A stretch of 64,000 bases of DNA, from NCBI GenBank assembly GCA_026874595.1, contig CM049312.1, positions 32,067,956 through 32,131,955 on the forward strand. The letters are read 5' to 3'. The position numbers and the translations under genes were made by a program. This DNA comes from Sipunculus nudus (taxonomy: Eukaryota; Annelida; Sipuncula; Golfingiida; Sipunculidae). The notes below the pieces were generated by a model that was given only the letters and a program-made list of their open reading frames with translations, was not told the DNA's origin and ran no database searches. The first letter of the stretch is position 1. Every line of letters starts with the position of its first letter. Positions 24,059 to 36,778 of this stretch are shown here, piece after piece.

Positions 24059-27000
24059 TCTTTGTCTGGATACTTGAACATGTATGTAGGTTTAACCATA
24101 TGGAAAGACATTTTTTTTTTTTTAATTTTATTATCTTTTGAATATAATATCAATAATAATTATCAACGATCATGGTTTATTGTTTTTGTTGTTGATTGCA
24201 GCATTGCAGAACAGAAAATATGTGATTCATGAACGAACCGCCATTTTCGATTTGAAATTTCATTCGCTCTGCCAAGAGAATTATAAAGACTCTCTACGCT
24301 TTTTTGAGTATTTCATTTGCTGACATGATATATTTGCTCGATCAACATTGGTTATGACATTACACATTACTATTATGAAAGTAGACTGGCTATAAACACA
24401 TTCTAAGTATGATTACTCTTTAAAGGGGGCCCATTCAACTGTATAAATAATATAAATATAATAAATAAAATCGACAAGGGCGTATAGTGGCAAGTTAGAT
24501 AAACCAGAGCATTGCAAATGGTGTTTTGCAACAAGTGACCTTTCTACCTAGGCCTACTTCCTTAAGTTATACGTTATTCCCGGTTTTCAACATTGCTGTT
24601 TTTACAAACTTGTTGTTGATAAACAAGTTCATACTTCCTTCGCTGATACGAAATAAGAACTTTTCAAATCCAGACATTCCCTTAGATCATTTATATATAC
24701 ACAGAGGAAGCCAGAAATCACATAAATTCTTTTTCAAAAGGCAGGTGAAAAGGCATCTTTAAGTTTTGACATAATTTTTTTTAAATTGTCTATTCCAAAC
24801 ATGAAGAGGATAAAGAAACATTGAACATTTCTAGTTAATTTAATGTGTATCCATTGGTAAACCATTGTTTCTAGTTTTAATCGAGAAAACAGTGTGTAAT
24901 TAGAAAGGATCACTCTATAATCTAGCTTTTTGCAGTGTGAGGAGAAATGGTACCATCACGCGGTGTCGGGCCGATCTCTGCCCCAAGCGAACATTCACCC
25001 AGCCAATGACAAGAGTCAAGGTTTAAATATACTTACTAATAATATATAAGCTTTGGTCGCTTTAATACTTAAAGCTTACTGTGTTCTCCTGGCCCTTTGC
25101 CGTCTTGACCCGTGGTCGGTGAAAATATGTAGTAATCCAATTCCCAGGGTTATGATAGGAAGATTTTCGCCGAAATCAGGATTATTAGCTTACTTGTGTG
25201 GAGAACGGCTTCATTGATAATATGCCTATAATATCATTTTTCAGCATAAATAATCTGGAGATGTTATGTCTTTTTTTTGTTGAACTGACGGTTGCAGTCA
25301 TGTTAAATGCAGGATAAATTTCGATCTGCCTCTAACATACTTTTGTCATGAGATTTGAACCGGAAAGAGATCGTTTTTACATTGACATCGGCGGTGCATA
25401 TTGTCTGTGACAGGCATATATCGATTTTATTAAGTAATTCGGATTAAATAGTTTGCAATTTTTTACTATAAACATTGATATTTGAAGTGGTATTCAAAGT
25501 AATATTTAGTTTATGCAACATTTTGACGATAATTATTGATATTTCAAGTGAAATTATTGTTTCCGGATTTAAAACAGGGTAATTAAGCATGATCTAATAA
25601 GAATGATTTCTTCAGTGTCCGGACAAAGGCGCCTCACGCAGTGTGAAGCTTATTTCATCTCGAAACGAAAATGTACCGAATAAGATGCAAGTCTAGAGTT
25701 AAAGAAGGTCACAAATAATGCATAAGCTTCGGTGGCTTTATTGCTTGGCTTGCTGGTGTGGTCCTGGCATTTTTCCTTATTTCTCGACCTGGTATAATTG
25801 AAAATTACGATCTCATCCTTAATCTGGGGCGTATTCCCAAATTCAATTTTTCAGTCTTTGTCTGGATACTTGAACATGTATGTAGGTTGAAACATATGTA
25901 AAGACTATTTTTTTTAAAATTTTATTATATTTTGAATATAATATCAATAATAATTATCAACGATCATGGTTTATTGTTTTTTGTTGTTGATTGCAGCATT
26001 GCAGAACAGAAAAATATGTGATTCATGAACGAACCGCCATTTTCGATTTTGAAATTTCATTCGCTCTGCCAAGAGAATTATAAAGACTCTCTACGCTTTT
26101 TTGAGTATTTCATTTGCTGACATGATATATTTGCTCGATCAACATTGGTTATGACATTACACATTACTATTATGAAAGTAGACTGGCTATAAACACATTC
26201 TAAGTATGATTACTCTTTAAAGGGGGCCCATTCAACTGTATAAATAATATAAATATAATAAAAAAAATCGACAAGAGCGTCTAGTGGCAAGTTAGATAAG
26301 CCAGAGCATTGCAAATGGTGTTTTGCAACAAGTGACCTTTCTACCTAGGCCTACTTCCTTAAGTTATACGTTATTCCCGGTTTTCAACATTGCTATTTTT
26401 ACAAACTTGTTGTTGATAAACAAGTTCATACTTCCTTCGCCGATACGAAATAAGAACTTTTCAAATCCAAACATTCCCTTAGATCATTTATATATACACA
26501 GAGGAAGCCAGAAATCACATAAATTCTTTTTCAAAAGGCAGGTGAATGGGCATCTTTAAGTTTTGACACAATTTTTTTTAAATTGCCTATTCCAAACATG
26601 AAGAGGATAAAGAAACATAGAACATTTCTAGTTCATTTAATGTGTATCCATTGGCAAACCATTGTTTCTTGTTTTAAAGAAACAGTGTGTAATTAGAAAG
26701 GATCACTCTATAATCTAGCTTTTTGCAGTGTGAGGAGAAATGGTACCATCACGCGGTGTCGGGCCGATCTCTGCCCCAAGCGAACATTCACCAAGTCAAT
26801 GACAAGAGTCAAGGTTTAAATATACTGACTAATAATATATAAGCTTTGGTCGCTTTAATACTTAAAGCTTACTGTGTTCTCCTGGTCCTTTGCCGTCTTG
26901 ACCCGTGGTCGGTGAAAATATTTAGTAATCCAATTCCCAGTGTTATGATAGGAAGATTTTGCCGAAATCAGGATTATTAGCTTGCTTGTGTGGAGAACGG

Positions 27001-27645
27001 CTTCATTGATAATATGCCTATAATATCATTTTTCAGCATAAATAATCTGGAGATGTTATGTCTTTTTTTGTTGAACTGACGGTTGCAGTCATGTTAAATG
27101 CAGGATAAATTTCAATCTGTCTCTAACATACTTTTGTCATGAGATTTGAAGCGGAAAGAGATCGTTTTTACATTGACATCGGCGGTGCATATAGTCTGTG
27201 ACAGGCATATATCGATTGTATTAATTAATTCGGATTAAATAGTTTGCAATTTTTTACTATACACAATGATATTTGAAGTGGTATTCAAAGTAATATTTAG
27301 TTTATGCAACATTTTGACGATAATTATTGATATATCAAGTGAAATTATTGTTTCCGGATTTAAAACAGTGTAATTAAGCATGATCTAATAAGAATGATTT
27401 CTTCAGTGTCCGGACAAAGGCGCCTCACGCAGTGTGAAGCTTATTTCATCTCGAAACGAAAATGTACCGAATAAGATGCAAGTCTAGAGTTAAAGAAGGT
27501 CACAAATAATGCATAAGCTTCGGTGGCTTTATTGCTTGGCTTGCTGGTGTGGTCCTGGCATTTTTCCTTATTTCTCGACCTGGTATAATTGAAATTTACG
27601 ATCTCATCCTTAATCTGGGGCGTATTCCCAAATTCAATTTTTCAG
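24059..27645. repeat. 1.8-kb tandem duplication (two copies)
   Basis: Copy 1 spans 24059-25854 and copy 2 spans 25855-27645. Both begin TCTTTGTCTGGATACTTGAA and end AATTCAATTTTTCAG. They differ by scattered substitutions and 1-bp indels, a few per cent by eye. Each contains two internal diverged relatives of one another (anchors at 24957/25633 and 26749/27427). An ORF of 78 codons occurs in both, but all five differences between the two are amino-acid changing, so it is not under coding constraint. Confidence 0.9.
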
Positions 27646-29310
27646 GTATACTTCGATAGAGAACGACCTAATTGAAAACTTGCATGTTTTTCTACGTAAA
27701 TTTTCATGAGAAAACATTTTTGGTTTGACTGGTTGATGACGAAAATCGTGTTTAATACATCATAAAATAAACATCACCTGGTCCAGTGCCGTAGCTACAT
27801 TTTCTTTTTGTGATTTTTTAACAGGTAAGGGATAATATTTGTACTGCCATCGACGGTCCCTGGTCTTCAAGAGAAGCCATACATTGGCTATTTCAGATAT
27901 TAATTCACTGTCTTTGTAGCATAAGGAATCGAGTTTTCAAAAAGAGTGATACGTTTAATGGTATAAGAAATAATATTTAATGTATGTAAAACGTGCATTT
28001 TTTATATATCAGTTATAAGTGCAAGGAAATCACAGGACATAGTCACTTTTTAGATAACTTCATTTATATAAAACAATTACTTTGGTGTTAATCAAGATGA
28101 CAATGTTTAATTAACAAGGATCAACCTATGATAGTTTTCCTCCAGTGTCTTAGGAAATGCTGGCATCACGCAATGTTAGGCTGATATCATCTTGAAACGA
28201 ATATGTACCGAATAAGTCAAGAGTTAAATATACTTACAAATAATATATAAGCTCTGGTAGATTCATTACTTTAGGCTTTATGTGATAATCTTGGCCGATC
28301 CTTCCTCCTTGGCCCCATGTCACCTATAATCCTCGTTTAAGGTGTATGATAGGAAAATGTTGCCCGAACGCAGGGATACAAGTTCACTTAGACCGAGCTC
28401 GGCTCCAATTTCTATCTTCGTGTACACTCTGTAATATGTATAGAGTAAAGATAATTCTTAATAGTTGAACTCTTGGATGAAGAATGTCATGTTAGATGTG
28501 CCATGATAAACGTGTCCTAGTCCAGTGCCGGGGTTAGCTGCCAGAGAAAGGAAAACATACTCGTCATGAATTTGAACCGGAAAGATATCGTATTTTGTGC
28601 CGACACCGGCGGTGCATGCTTTTAGACTTGCTATTTATCGACTTTTTAACGTTTTTTCAGTGTCATTGCTCTATGATGATTAATTGGTTTTACGCAAACG
28701 ATGATACCTTTAGTACTCTTAAAAGTGAATCCAATATAATTACAACTGTTAATTACGTAATTTATATATGAAAGGAGGAGTTTTAGGAGGCATTAAAAAC
28801 AGACAGTTTATAATTAACTTGATATTAATCCATGTAAAACCATCGATAGTTTTTCTCCAGTGTTCAGGGAAATGTCGCCAAAAGGTAGTGTGAAGGTGAT
28901 TTCCTTTCTAAACGAAAATGCTTCCAGCCAGAGGCGAGAGTTCAAGACGCCCACAAATAATGTATAAGCTCAGGCGGTTTTTTTCTACTTGGCTTTCTAG
29001 TGTTCCTGGCCCTTTTACTTCTTTCTTGACCCGGGGTCAGTGATGATACGTTCTTATCTGTGTTTTGTGTTCTTAAGGTGAACGGTTTTGCCTGGAATCA
29101 GGGTTGAAAGTCTAGCGAATAGCCTAAATCTGCCTTTACTTTATTTCTTATCCAATTAATGTGGTTAATTTTTTTTAGAATCCAGGATAATTGTTTCAGC
29201 GGCTAGCTGTCAAGGAAAGGAAAACATATTCTTTTGATTAAATTTGAGCCGAAGATAGAACCCTATTTGTGCCAACCCTGGCGGTTCATGCTTTTTCAAT
29301 CGGTTGATTA
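24900..29310. repeat. Older tandem array with unit of about 0.7 kb, six diverged copies
   Basis: The anchor CACGC.GTGT.GG..GAT.TC recurs at about 24957, 25633, 26749, 27427, 28156 and 28880. A second anchor, TTTGAACCGGAAAGA followed by CGGCGGTGCAT, recurs at about 25349, 27140, 28566 and, more diverged, 29240. A third, ATATAAGCTC.GG.GG, follows each first anchor by about 85 bp. Spacing is 0.68-0.73 kb except where the 1.8-kb duplication adds extra sequence. No coding or RNA function is recognised. Confidence 0.75.
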
Positions 29311-29744
29311 AGTGACTTATTTTATTTGTACCACAGGGATTTAAGTCATTTAAGTAAATACTGGTACCTTATTCACATTTTCTTAAAATGTGGATGTTAT
29401 GTCTGTCATCTATTCTTAATATAAGCAAAATAGCTTGCTGCAAATTATATCCCAAGAAAGAAAGGATTATGATGTGTTGGGTTAACGTATAGAAATATAA
29501 TTAATGTGACAGTTATACGGGTATTTAAACTTAGTCTGCAGAAAACTGAGAACATCACTTGCGAAAAATTAAATTAATCTGAATATGAAACCAGAATCTA
29601 CATGATCATTGATCATTCCTTTAATTACTTGTAGCTGAAAGGTAAATGTTAACATACACAAATAGATGATTTTTTACCTCATTAAAACAATGTGAATCTA
29701 GAAACAAATGACACAAAGAGATGATACATAAACTGTTGTTGCCG

Positions 29745-30180
29745 TTTGTTCGGGATTTTTTTCAGTTTCGCCATTATTCGCGAAAGGGAATTATCGCAAA
29801 AATATAACCTTCGTTAATAATAGGTCTCATCGTTCAAAGCAAATTGAAAAGTTAAAGTTAAAATAATGAATTATCATGTATCTTGTATATTCAAATATTG
29901 CTTTTTTTTTTAATAATATCATGCAGATCTTTCAATTATTTCCCATTAATGAATAATAGTTTTAATTCGGTCGATATTGCCTTGAGTCCCCGTGCAATTA
30001 TTAAGATTTGGCACCCATAATAATTGATATAACTAATAAATATACTAATGGCTATACCTTTATGTTCGTCTTTTGTGAGATTGCGAAAATAAACCCTCGC
30101 GAAACACTGATAAGGTGAAAATCGCGAAATGTGATGCCAACCACGGTATACTGATGGTGTTATTGTCCTGATTGTACACA
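29745..30180 (-). repeat. CGCGAAA-rich dispersed repeat
   Basis: ATTCGCGAAAGGGAATTATC, TTGCGAAAATAAACCCTCGC and AAAATCGCGAAATGTGATGC form a degenerate set of CGCGAAA motifs on one side of about 430 bp. I recall similar runs as common dispersed repeats in bivalves but have not compared them. The 81-codon minus-strand ORF here is judged spurious. Confidence 0.4.
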
Positions 30181-30379
30181 TTTCTTTAGAAATAAAAACA
30201 GCTGTTAATATTTAATAAAAAAATAATAATAATTTGGTAGCACTTGACCCAGTCTGGTTATATCAAATATAATCCTCTTGACGTTAAGTTTCGTGAAGGC
30301 CTACATCTGTTTCAAATTTTGCAGTCAAAAGTCAGAGGTCTTTTCTCTATTGTTGCTTCATGTTGATATATGATACGTG

Positions 30380-30676
30380 TTAAAGAGACATTATGATGTT
30401 TCTGCCTGCGTGAACATGTAATACATTTTTAGGGGGCGAGTCAGTCAGGGCATCTCCTGGTTGACACGTGTTATGGCTCCGCGAAGCACACGGCCCTACG
30501 CGCTGTGTTTAAGTTGACACCTGCGATCGCGCCCGGTTAACTGTTTTTAACACTCGTTTACAGGAGTAAGCAAACGGTTTCAAGGCAATATTTTGGCAGG
30601 TACTGATTTATATTAATGGGAAGAAGCTATTTTTCGTGATAACTCAACATGCTTCATAGGTGATTGGGCCCCTTTC
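30380..30676 (+). mobile_element. TIR element, TAAAGGGAC family, internally deleted copy 3
   Basis: About 297 bp. The left terminus TAAAGAGACATTATGATG jumps almost directly to GTGAACATGTAATAC, which lies roughly halfway into copies 1 and 2. The right half then matches copy 2 closely through to TGATTGGGCCCCTTTCA. Retention of both ends with loss of the left interior is typical of internally deleted DNA transposons. Confidence 0.6.
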
Positions 30677-31186
30677 AGGTTTGACAGTGATGTCTGTTGA
30701 GAGTGCCATCTGGTGGTCTTTTAAAGTTGTCCTGATATTGGCTTTTGTAGTGTGTCTAACTTGTTATACAGTTCATAGTATCCCTATTGGTGTGATGCGG
30801 CACTAAATGTCTTTAGTAAGAACCATGGTTGGTTAAATGTTGACTCTATTTCCGGGTAAATGATGTGTGTTAAGGGCATACAGGATTTATGGTTATGACG
30901 AAAGTTACTCAGTGTTTTTCTATGCCGGACAGTATACCTCGGCTTTAATAAAAGGATAATATGGGATGAAAGTCTAGATACAATACCTTCTTGGTCAGAG
31001 TACTCTTCTTGTGTAAATATACGTCAGGGTACTCCGGGTGTGATATAATAACGTAACAGTAGTAGATCTGATACAAAAAATACCAGTGTACTATGTCTTT
31101 TGTACTATGTGCCCCTATCCTCTCCCTGTTCAAATATACATCTTGCTGTACTCTGGCTGACGTATAAAAAACACACACCTCACGAC

Positions 31187-31300
31187 AGGCTGGTACGCTC
31201 CCGAGGCAGCGGAAATCTTGCGCTTCTATAGGAAGTAGCCCTATAGGTAAAGCGCTGTGTAAAGAGCGTAGACAGGCTGGCTACGACACGATACTTGTTA
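31187..31300 (+). repeat. CTCCCGAGGCAGCGG dispersed repeat, copy 2
   Basis: GTACGCTCCCGAGGCAGCGG, AAATCTTGCGCTTCTA and GCTGTGTAAAGAGCGTA match the minus strand of 23711-23775 in order, linking this site to the CGTA-rich block. Confidence 0.6.
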
Positions 31301-31768
31301 CTGTACTCTGTCCAAGATTCATCAGTTGTCTTTTAATAATAATTAGCGCCGTTTATATGTTCAGCAAACAGTAAACAATAATCATTATTAGAGTAACCGC
31401 TAGAACTCATAATCAGTCAAATGTTTTCAGAAACGTAAAAACACGGCGCAGTATAGGAATTCTAATTGGGTCAGACATTGATGACTCTTTTGTGTCAGAG
31501 GAAACAATTGCGAAAAAGTTATCTATCCTGATATTGTTATCACACAGCTTATGAGAAAATGGGTTATCTCTGGCTTAGATAGTTTTTTTTTTAGTGGACA
31601 AGACACAAAGTGATGACTTTAAACACAACGAGCCTTTCACCAGTTAACGCTGAATGCAATCTGCGTCTGGCACTAATATGCTATTTATAATAAATGCTGA
31701 TAATTGAAAGACAATGCCATTTACATCATGAATATAAATAAGTGTTCGCATCGATAAATTATTCAGCG

Positions 31769-31770
<2 letters not shown>

Positions 31771-31822
<52 letters not shown>

Positions 31823-31838
31823 TATATATATTATATAT

Positions 31839-31912
<74 letters not shown>
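31771..31912. repeat. Compound (TA)n(GA)n microsatellite
   Basis: TA runs with TTAAATATAT interruptions (31771-31875) pass directly into about 18 GA units (31876-31912). Confidence 0.97.
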
Positions 31913-31916
<4 letters not shown>

Positions 31917-33364
31917 CCTTCCAATGTCACGAGTTGGGAACTAATAATTCAAAGACCCTCGCTTGAGGTCTTTGAGGTGATATAAAGTATAGGTTTTTAG
32001 GGAAATGATGCCAGGAAGGTGACCCTGGTTTTCGGCAGTTTATGGTTTCAGATATATAATGTCGGCATTATACTGATGTAAAGGTCCCTAGACGCTTCTA
32101 ACTTCGGAATATCAAACGGTCAATGCTGGCGGCTTGACAGCGAAATAAACTTCCACGATTTTAAAGCATAATTTTGTGGAATTCAGATAATAGTTATTTT
32201 TTCACCGGTTTACCATAAATATTTAACCAACGTTATGTTTGAGAAAAGATTAAAAATAATTTTTATCGTTAATATTACAAAAGAGCCTATTAGTTAAGAT
32301 TGAAAAGATCATATTTGCTACGCGGTAGCATATAAATCCTAAGACATCAACGTTTAAACAAATTGATATATTTTACTTTTCCATAAATATTCAAGCCTAT
32401 TGTATGAGGTATTATTTCCTGATATATGGGTGTTTTAGCAAATTTGATTAGAAATTATACGCTTGAAAACGCCAGTTTTTCTGTGACGTAAAACTGATTA
32501 CACGTACACTGATAGCAGTTTAAGTTAGGTACATAAGATAACTACAAAATAAATGTATCAAAGTTATGGTTTATCTGACTTTAACGTAACATCACTGGAC
32601 ACTTGGTGTCCCGCTATCTTGAAGCCGTGTGTTGGCTGGATTTATAGCCGTGCCGCGTCTTTATCGTTTGTCTGAGATTTCTTATTCCACGTAGCCCCGC
32701 TGTGGTCCGGCAATCCATCAGAAAGTCATTTAGTGCACCATCTTATAACTGCGGAGTCAGACGCTGAGATATAGATCCCTCCCTGCACGAGTTACTTCAT
32801 ATTACTAAAGTATAAATCATGGTGTCCCGTCAAAACAGTTAACGATTGTATCTCGGTAATATCAGCATAATCTCCTCTCGTATCATGTTCAGTAATTTTT
32901 TTTTTACTTCCATATAATTTCCGTTTTAAATATCCGTGAAATTGGCCTGATATAGGCTTATACAGGGAATGCATGCAGCTAATTTCCTTTGGTTAATTTC
33001 AACAATTTATGTATTTCCTTCACATTATCCGTTAACTCCCGTAGACCGTATATTAAAACTGACTTTACACAGTGATTCGTGGTATTTGTTTCCTCAGCGG
33101 CTCATGGTAACAATTTCATATCGATATTTGATGTCATGTGATTCTATCCTGAAAGGCCAGATAAGGTGAAAGTTTTATTTATGTATTTATTTTTCAATGA
33201 CGCTGTATTTACGTCAATAGATACAAATATGAAATAGATTTTTTTTTTCATCACACCACCAACATTTTACTTCCAAAAAATTACATTTTGTGTCAAGGGG
33301 ACCCTATCATATTGCTCTTTAATATCATGCTATTCTTTCCTGGTACTATTTGTTTTGTTGTCAT

Positions 33365-34655
33365 TGTAATGTCCTCGCTTTCATCATTGTTTTAATCATT
33401 ACATAGGTATACTCAGCATAGTTGGCGAAAAGCTTTCATCATTGTTTTAATCAGTAAATAAGTATACTTAGCTAAGTAAGCGAAAAGCTTTCATCATTGT
33501 TTTAATCAGTAAATAAGTATACTTAGCTTAGTAAGCGAAAAGCTTTCATCATTGTTTTAATCAGTAAATAAGTATACTTAGCTTAGTTAGGGAAAAGCTT
33601 TCATCATTGTTTTAATCAGTAAATAAGTATACTTAGCTTAGTTAGCGAAAAGCTTTCATCATTGTTGTAATCATTAAATAGGTATACTTAGCATAGTTGG
33701 CGAAAAGCTTTCTTCATTGTTGTAATCATTAAATAGGTATACTAAGCATAGTTGGCGAAAAGCTTTCATCATTGTTTTAATCATTACATAGGAATTCTCA
33801 GTGTACTTGGCGAAAAGCTTTCATCATTGTTTTAATCATTAAATAGGTATACCTAGCATAGTTGGCGAAAAGCTTTCATCATTGTTGTAATCATTAAATA
33901 GGTATACTTAGCATAGTTGGCGATAAGCTTTCATTATCATTTAATAAGAATTCTCAGCGTTCATCATTGTTTCAATCATTAAATGGGTATATTTAGCATA
34001 GTTGGCGAAAAAGCTTTTCTTCATTGAATAAAACATTACGTAGGTATATTCAGCACATTTGGCAAATTTCATCATTGTTTTAATCATTAAATAGGTATAC
34101 TTAGCATACTTGGCGGAAAGCTTTCATCATTGTTGTAATCATTAAATAGGTATACTTAGCATAGTTGGCGAGAAGCTTTCATCATTGTTGTAATCATTAA
34201 ATAGGTATACTTAGCATAATTGGCGAAATGCTTTCATCATTGTTTTAATCATTACATAGGAATTCTCAGTGTACTTGGCGAAAAGCATTCATCATTGTTT
34301 TAATCATTAAATAGGTATACTTAGCATAGTTGGCGAAAAGCTTTCATCATTGTTTTAATCATTAAATAGGTATACCTAGCATAGTTGGCGAAAAGCTTTC
34401 ATCATTGTTGTAATCAATAAATAGGTATACTTAGCATAGTTCGGGATAAGCTTTCATTATTGTTTTAATCATTAAATAAGAATTCTCAGCGTTCATCATT
34501 GTTTCAATCATTAAATAGGTATACTTAGCATAGTTGGCGAAAAGCTTTTCTTCATTGAATAAATCATTACGTAGGTATATTCAGCACAGTTGGCGAAAAG
34601 CTTTCATCATCGTTTGAATAATTAAATAGCTATACTCAGCATAGCTTCCCGAAAA
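33365..34655. repeat. 55-bp satellite array (about 23 copies) with higher-order repeat
   Basis: Unit: GCGAAAAGCTTTCATCATTG, TTTTAATCATTAAATAGG, TATACTTAGCATAGTTG. The period is exactly 55 in the left part (unit starts 33426, 33481, 33536, 33591, 33646). A block carrying variant units (TACATAGGAATTCTCAGTGT, AATAAGAATTCTCAGCG, TTTTCTTCATTGAATAAA) begins near 33783 and recurs in the same order near 34248, so there is a higher-order period of roughly 465 bp. The monomers are AT-rich, contain AAGCTT and have no ORF. Confidence 0.92.
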
Positions 34656-36281
34656 GGCAGTAGTCTCAGGGATATGACTGAATGTCTGTCAAGATAAATG
34701 TTTGTTAACGATACGGAAACGGTTTACTTTTCTCTCTTTACTAATGATTATTCATTTTCACACGGGGATGTTTTTAATATATTAATGCACACGTGGGTTT
34801 CATCTTGAGAAAAAGTAACATGTTGAATGTGTATATAAAGCAAGATTCTGCAGGAAACTGTAAATAAAACATTTAAACAATTTTCGGGCATTAAATATGT
34901 AATAATAATTAGATTCTTATTAATATTCAATACCAAAGTTTATTTAACGTGGAAGCTTGCTAGCAGTAAATATTAAAGATCAATAGTAATTCTTCAACCG
35001 GAATGACCCTATTCCATTGATTTCGCATTCGCAGCATTTACTAAAAACTCAGATGCAATGAAAACGAAGCTAATAATAACTCATTTCATCAAGAGTCCAA
35101 TTACCGTCTTATCTGATTATGTAATATCTGCAACAATCCCCCTGAAGAATTGATTGACTCGTCGTTCAGTCAAAGAGCTCGGCCGCACTCATTTGGATAG
35201 TCAAAATTTCCCTGAAGTTAATATCGATTAAATACAGAAATGACAGTGGCGAATCTGAGACACTGGTTCGGATCGCAATGCAACCAGCGGGTCAGACCGC
35301 CCAACAGGTCACATGACGAGCACACATAAAACGAAGCAGACGAGACTGGTTCGTGCTTGTAGGAACAAGTATAGGTCTCCCGACCTTTGTGTTTATCAGA
35401 GGCCACCACACGTGTCCTCATGTCCCCTGGTGGCCGCTGTAGCCATCAATATCCGCACACATCACTCACCGTCCTCACGCCATCCTCAGCGGAAGTGAAG
35501 GTCCATTCCGCACTAAATGCTCATTTGAATCCTTTTTGTTATAACAGAAAGCATAACAAATTTTGTCACAACATAACAAAAATACAGAATTGCATAGGTT
35601 AATCTTAGGATTTTATTTGTCAGATTAGGATTTTTTATATTTGTTATATTTGTTGATATTCTCTATAATTTCCATTAAGAACTTGGTAGTAGTTCCATGG
35701 AATTTCCTGTATATTATAGTCTACCCCCAGTGTTCTTGTCTAATTTCATATAATCACTTCTATTCAAAATATGAATTTTATTTATACTAAATTTTAACCT
35801 TATACAGGAGCGCCTAAATTGTATTGATATAAAAAGAGAGTAAAACATTGTTTTGATATATTGTGTCATTTCCCAAACTCTGCTGAACGTGTGAACCACA
35901 AACGGACTACCAGGGCAACGTGTGTGTCATTCAAGTATTGATCGAACGTCTTCCCTAATGAAATATGCGAGCGTCTCTGTCAGACACCCGCGCCGGAGGT
36001 GACTAGGGCTCTGTTCGTGTCAATATTGAGGGCGACCAGCTCAATTAGGAGCAATCCCGCACCAAAAGAAAGATGCCGTCAAGCATGTTGCGCGATGACG
36101 TCATAATCGAACCACTTCACTGAGGTGTTTCAAGCATTAAATAACACATGTACGTCTGGTGGTATTTGACCAACGATGGTTTCGGGATCTAAAAGATAGC
36201 TCTGGTGTCTATGCATCTTACGGCCTGCTACTACTATATTTAGTAGAAATTAAGCGATTTCTGGATTACTCTGAAGTACAT
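34656..36281. other. Intergenic, no gene recognised
   Basis: The patch at 35900-36130 is GC-richer and includes one TGACGTCA near 36095. Short ORFs at 35313-35602 overlap in several frames without a motif. Confidence 0.55.
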
Positions 36282-36778
36282 ATTTATTGACTATAGGTAG
36301 TGCCTGAAAAGGAAAGTTCTTATACCCCCTGGGATGGATATATGGGCTTGTTTATCTAAAAGCTGTTAGTCAACACGGCACTAGGGCCAATGTTGATAAA
36401 CAGAAAAACCATTTAATCTTAGGTGGATTCATGAACAGGTGCGGACGTCAAGAACACTTGTTTTTGAAATGCTCTCTGCAAAACTCCGCTTCGTCTAAGT
36501 TAATGCCAGATATCCTTTTTTGCATGGGTTTGGATTATTTAATAAAAATCCACGTTATAAACACGTGGATATAAACAAAACGAGCAGTCGGTGTGCTGTA
36601 TGATCAGCATTTTTGGACCTATTTTATAAAAGGTTCAAGGGATGTTAAAGACATTAACATCAGAATAAGCCATTTTTTAGCTGTATCGGCATCATTTATT
36701 TTTTTCATCTGGAAATATGTCTGGAATTATAAAGGAATAAACAAAAATTCAATACTGCATATATATCTATGTAGATAA
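36282..36778 (+). mobile_element. Decayed LINE-like C-terminal domain, copy 2
   Basis: Pieces in order read KQKNHLILGGF, then the knuckle-like NRCGRQEHLFLKCS, then LMPDILFCMGLDYLIKI to a stop. The 36593-36778 ORF follows with HFWTYFIKGSRDVKD and HFLAVSASFIFFIWKYVWN. The C..EHLF..C motif and the aromatic IWK tail are typical of the C-terminal end of many LINE ORF2 proteins. Internal stops show it is dead. It is in the same orientation as the 9.3-kb and 47.9-kb relatives. Confidence 0.5.

Larger units (their letters stand above)
30681..33364. other. Intergenic, no gene recognised
   Basis: It holds the 31.2-kb dispersed repeat and the compound TA/GA microsatellite. A GC-richer patch at 32600-32770 has no usable ORF. 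Confidence 0.6.

Noticed and set aside
33365-34655. CRISPR-like regular array
   Set aside because: The whole 55-bp period is conserved with no unique spacers, and the context is animal DNA. It is a satellite.
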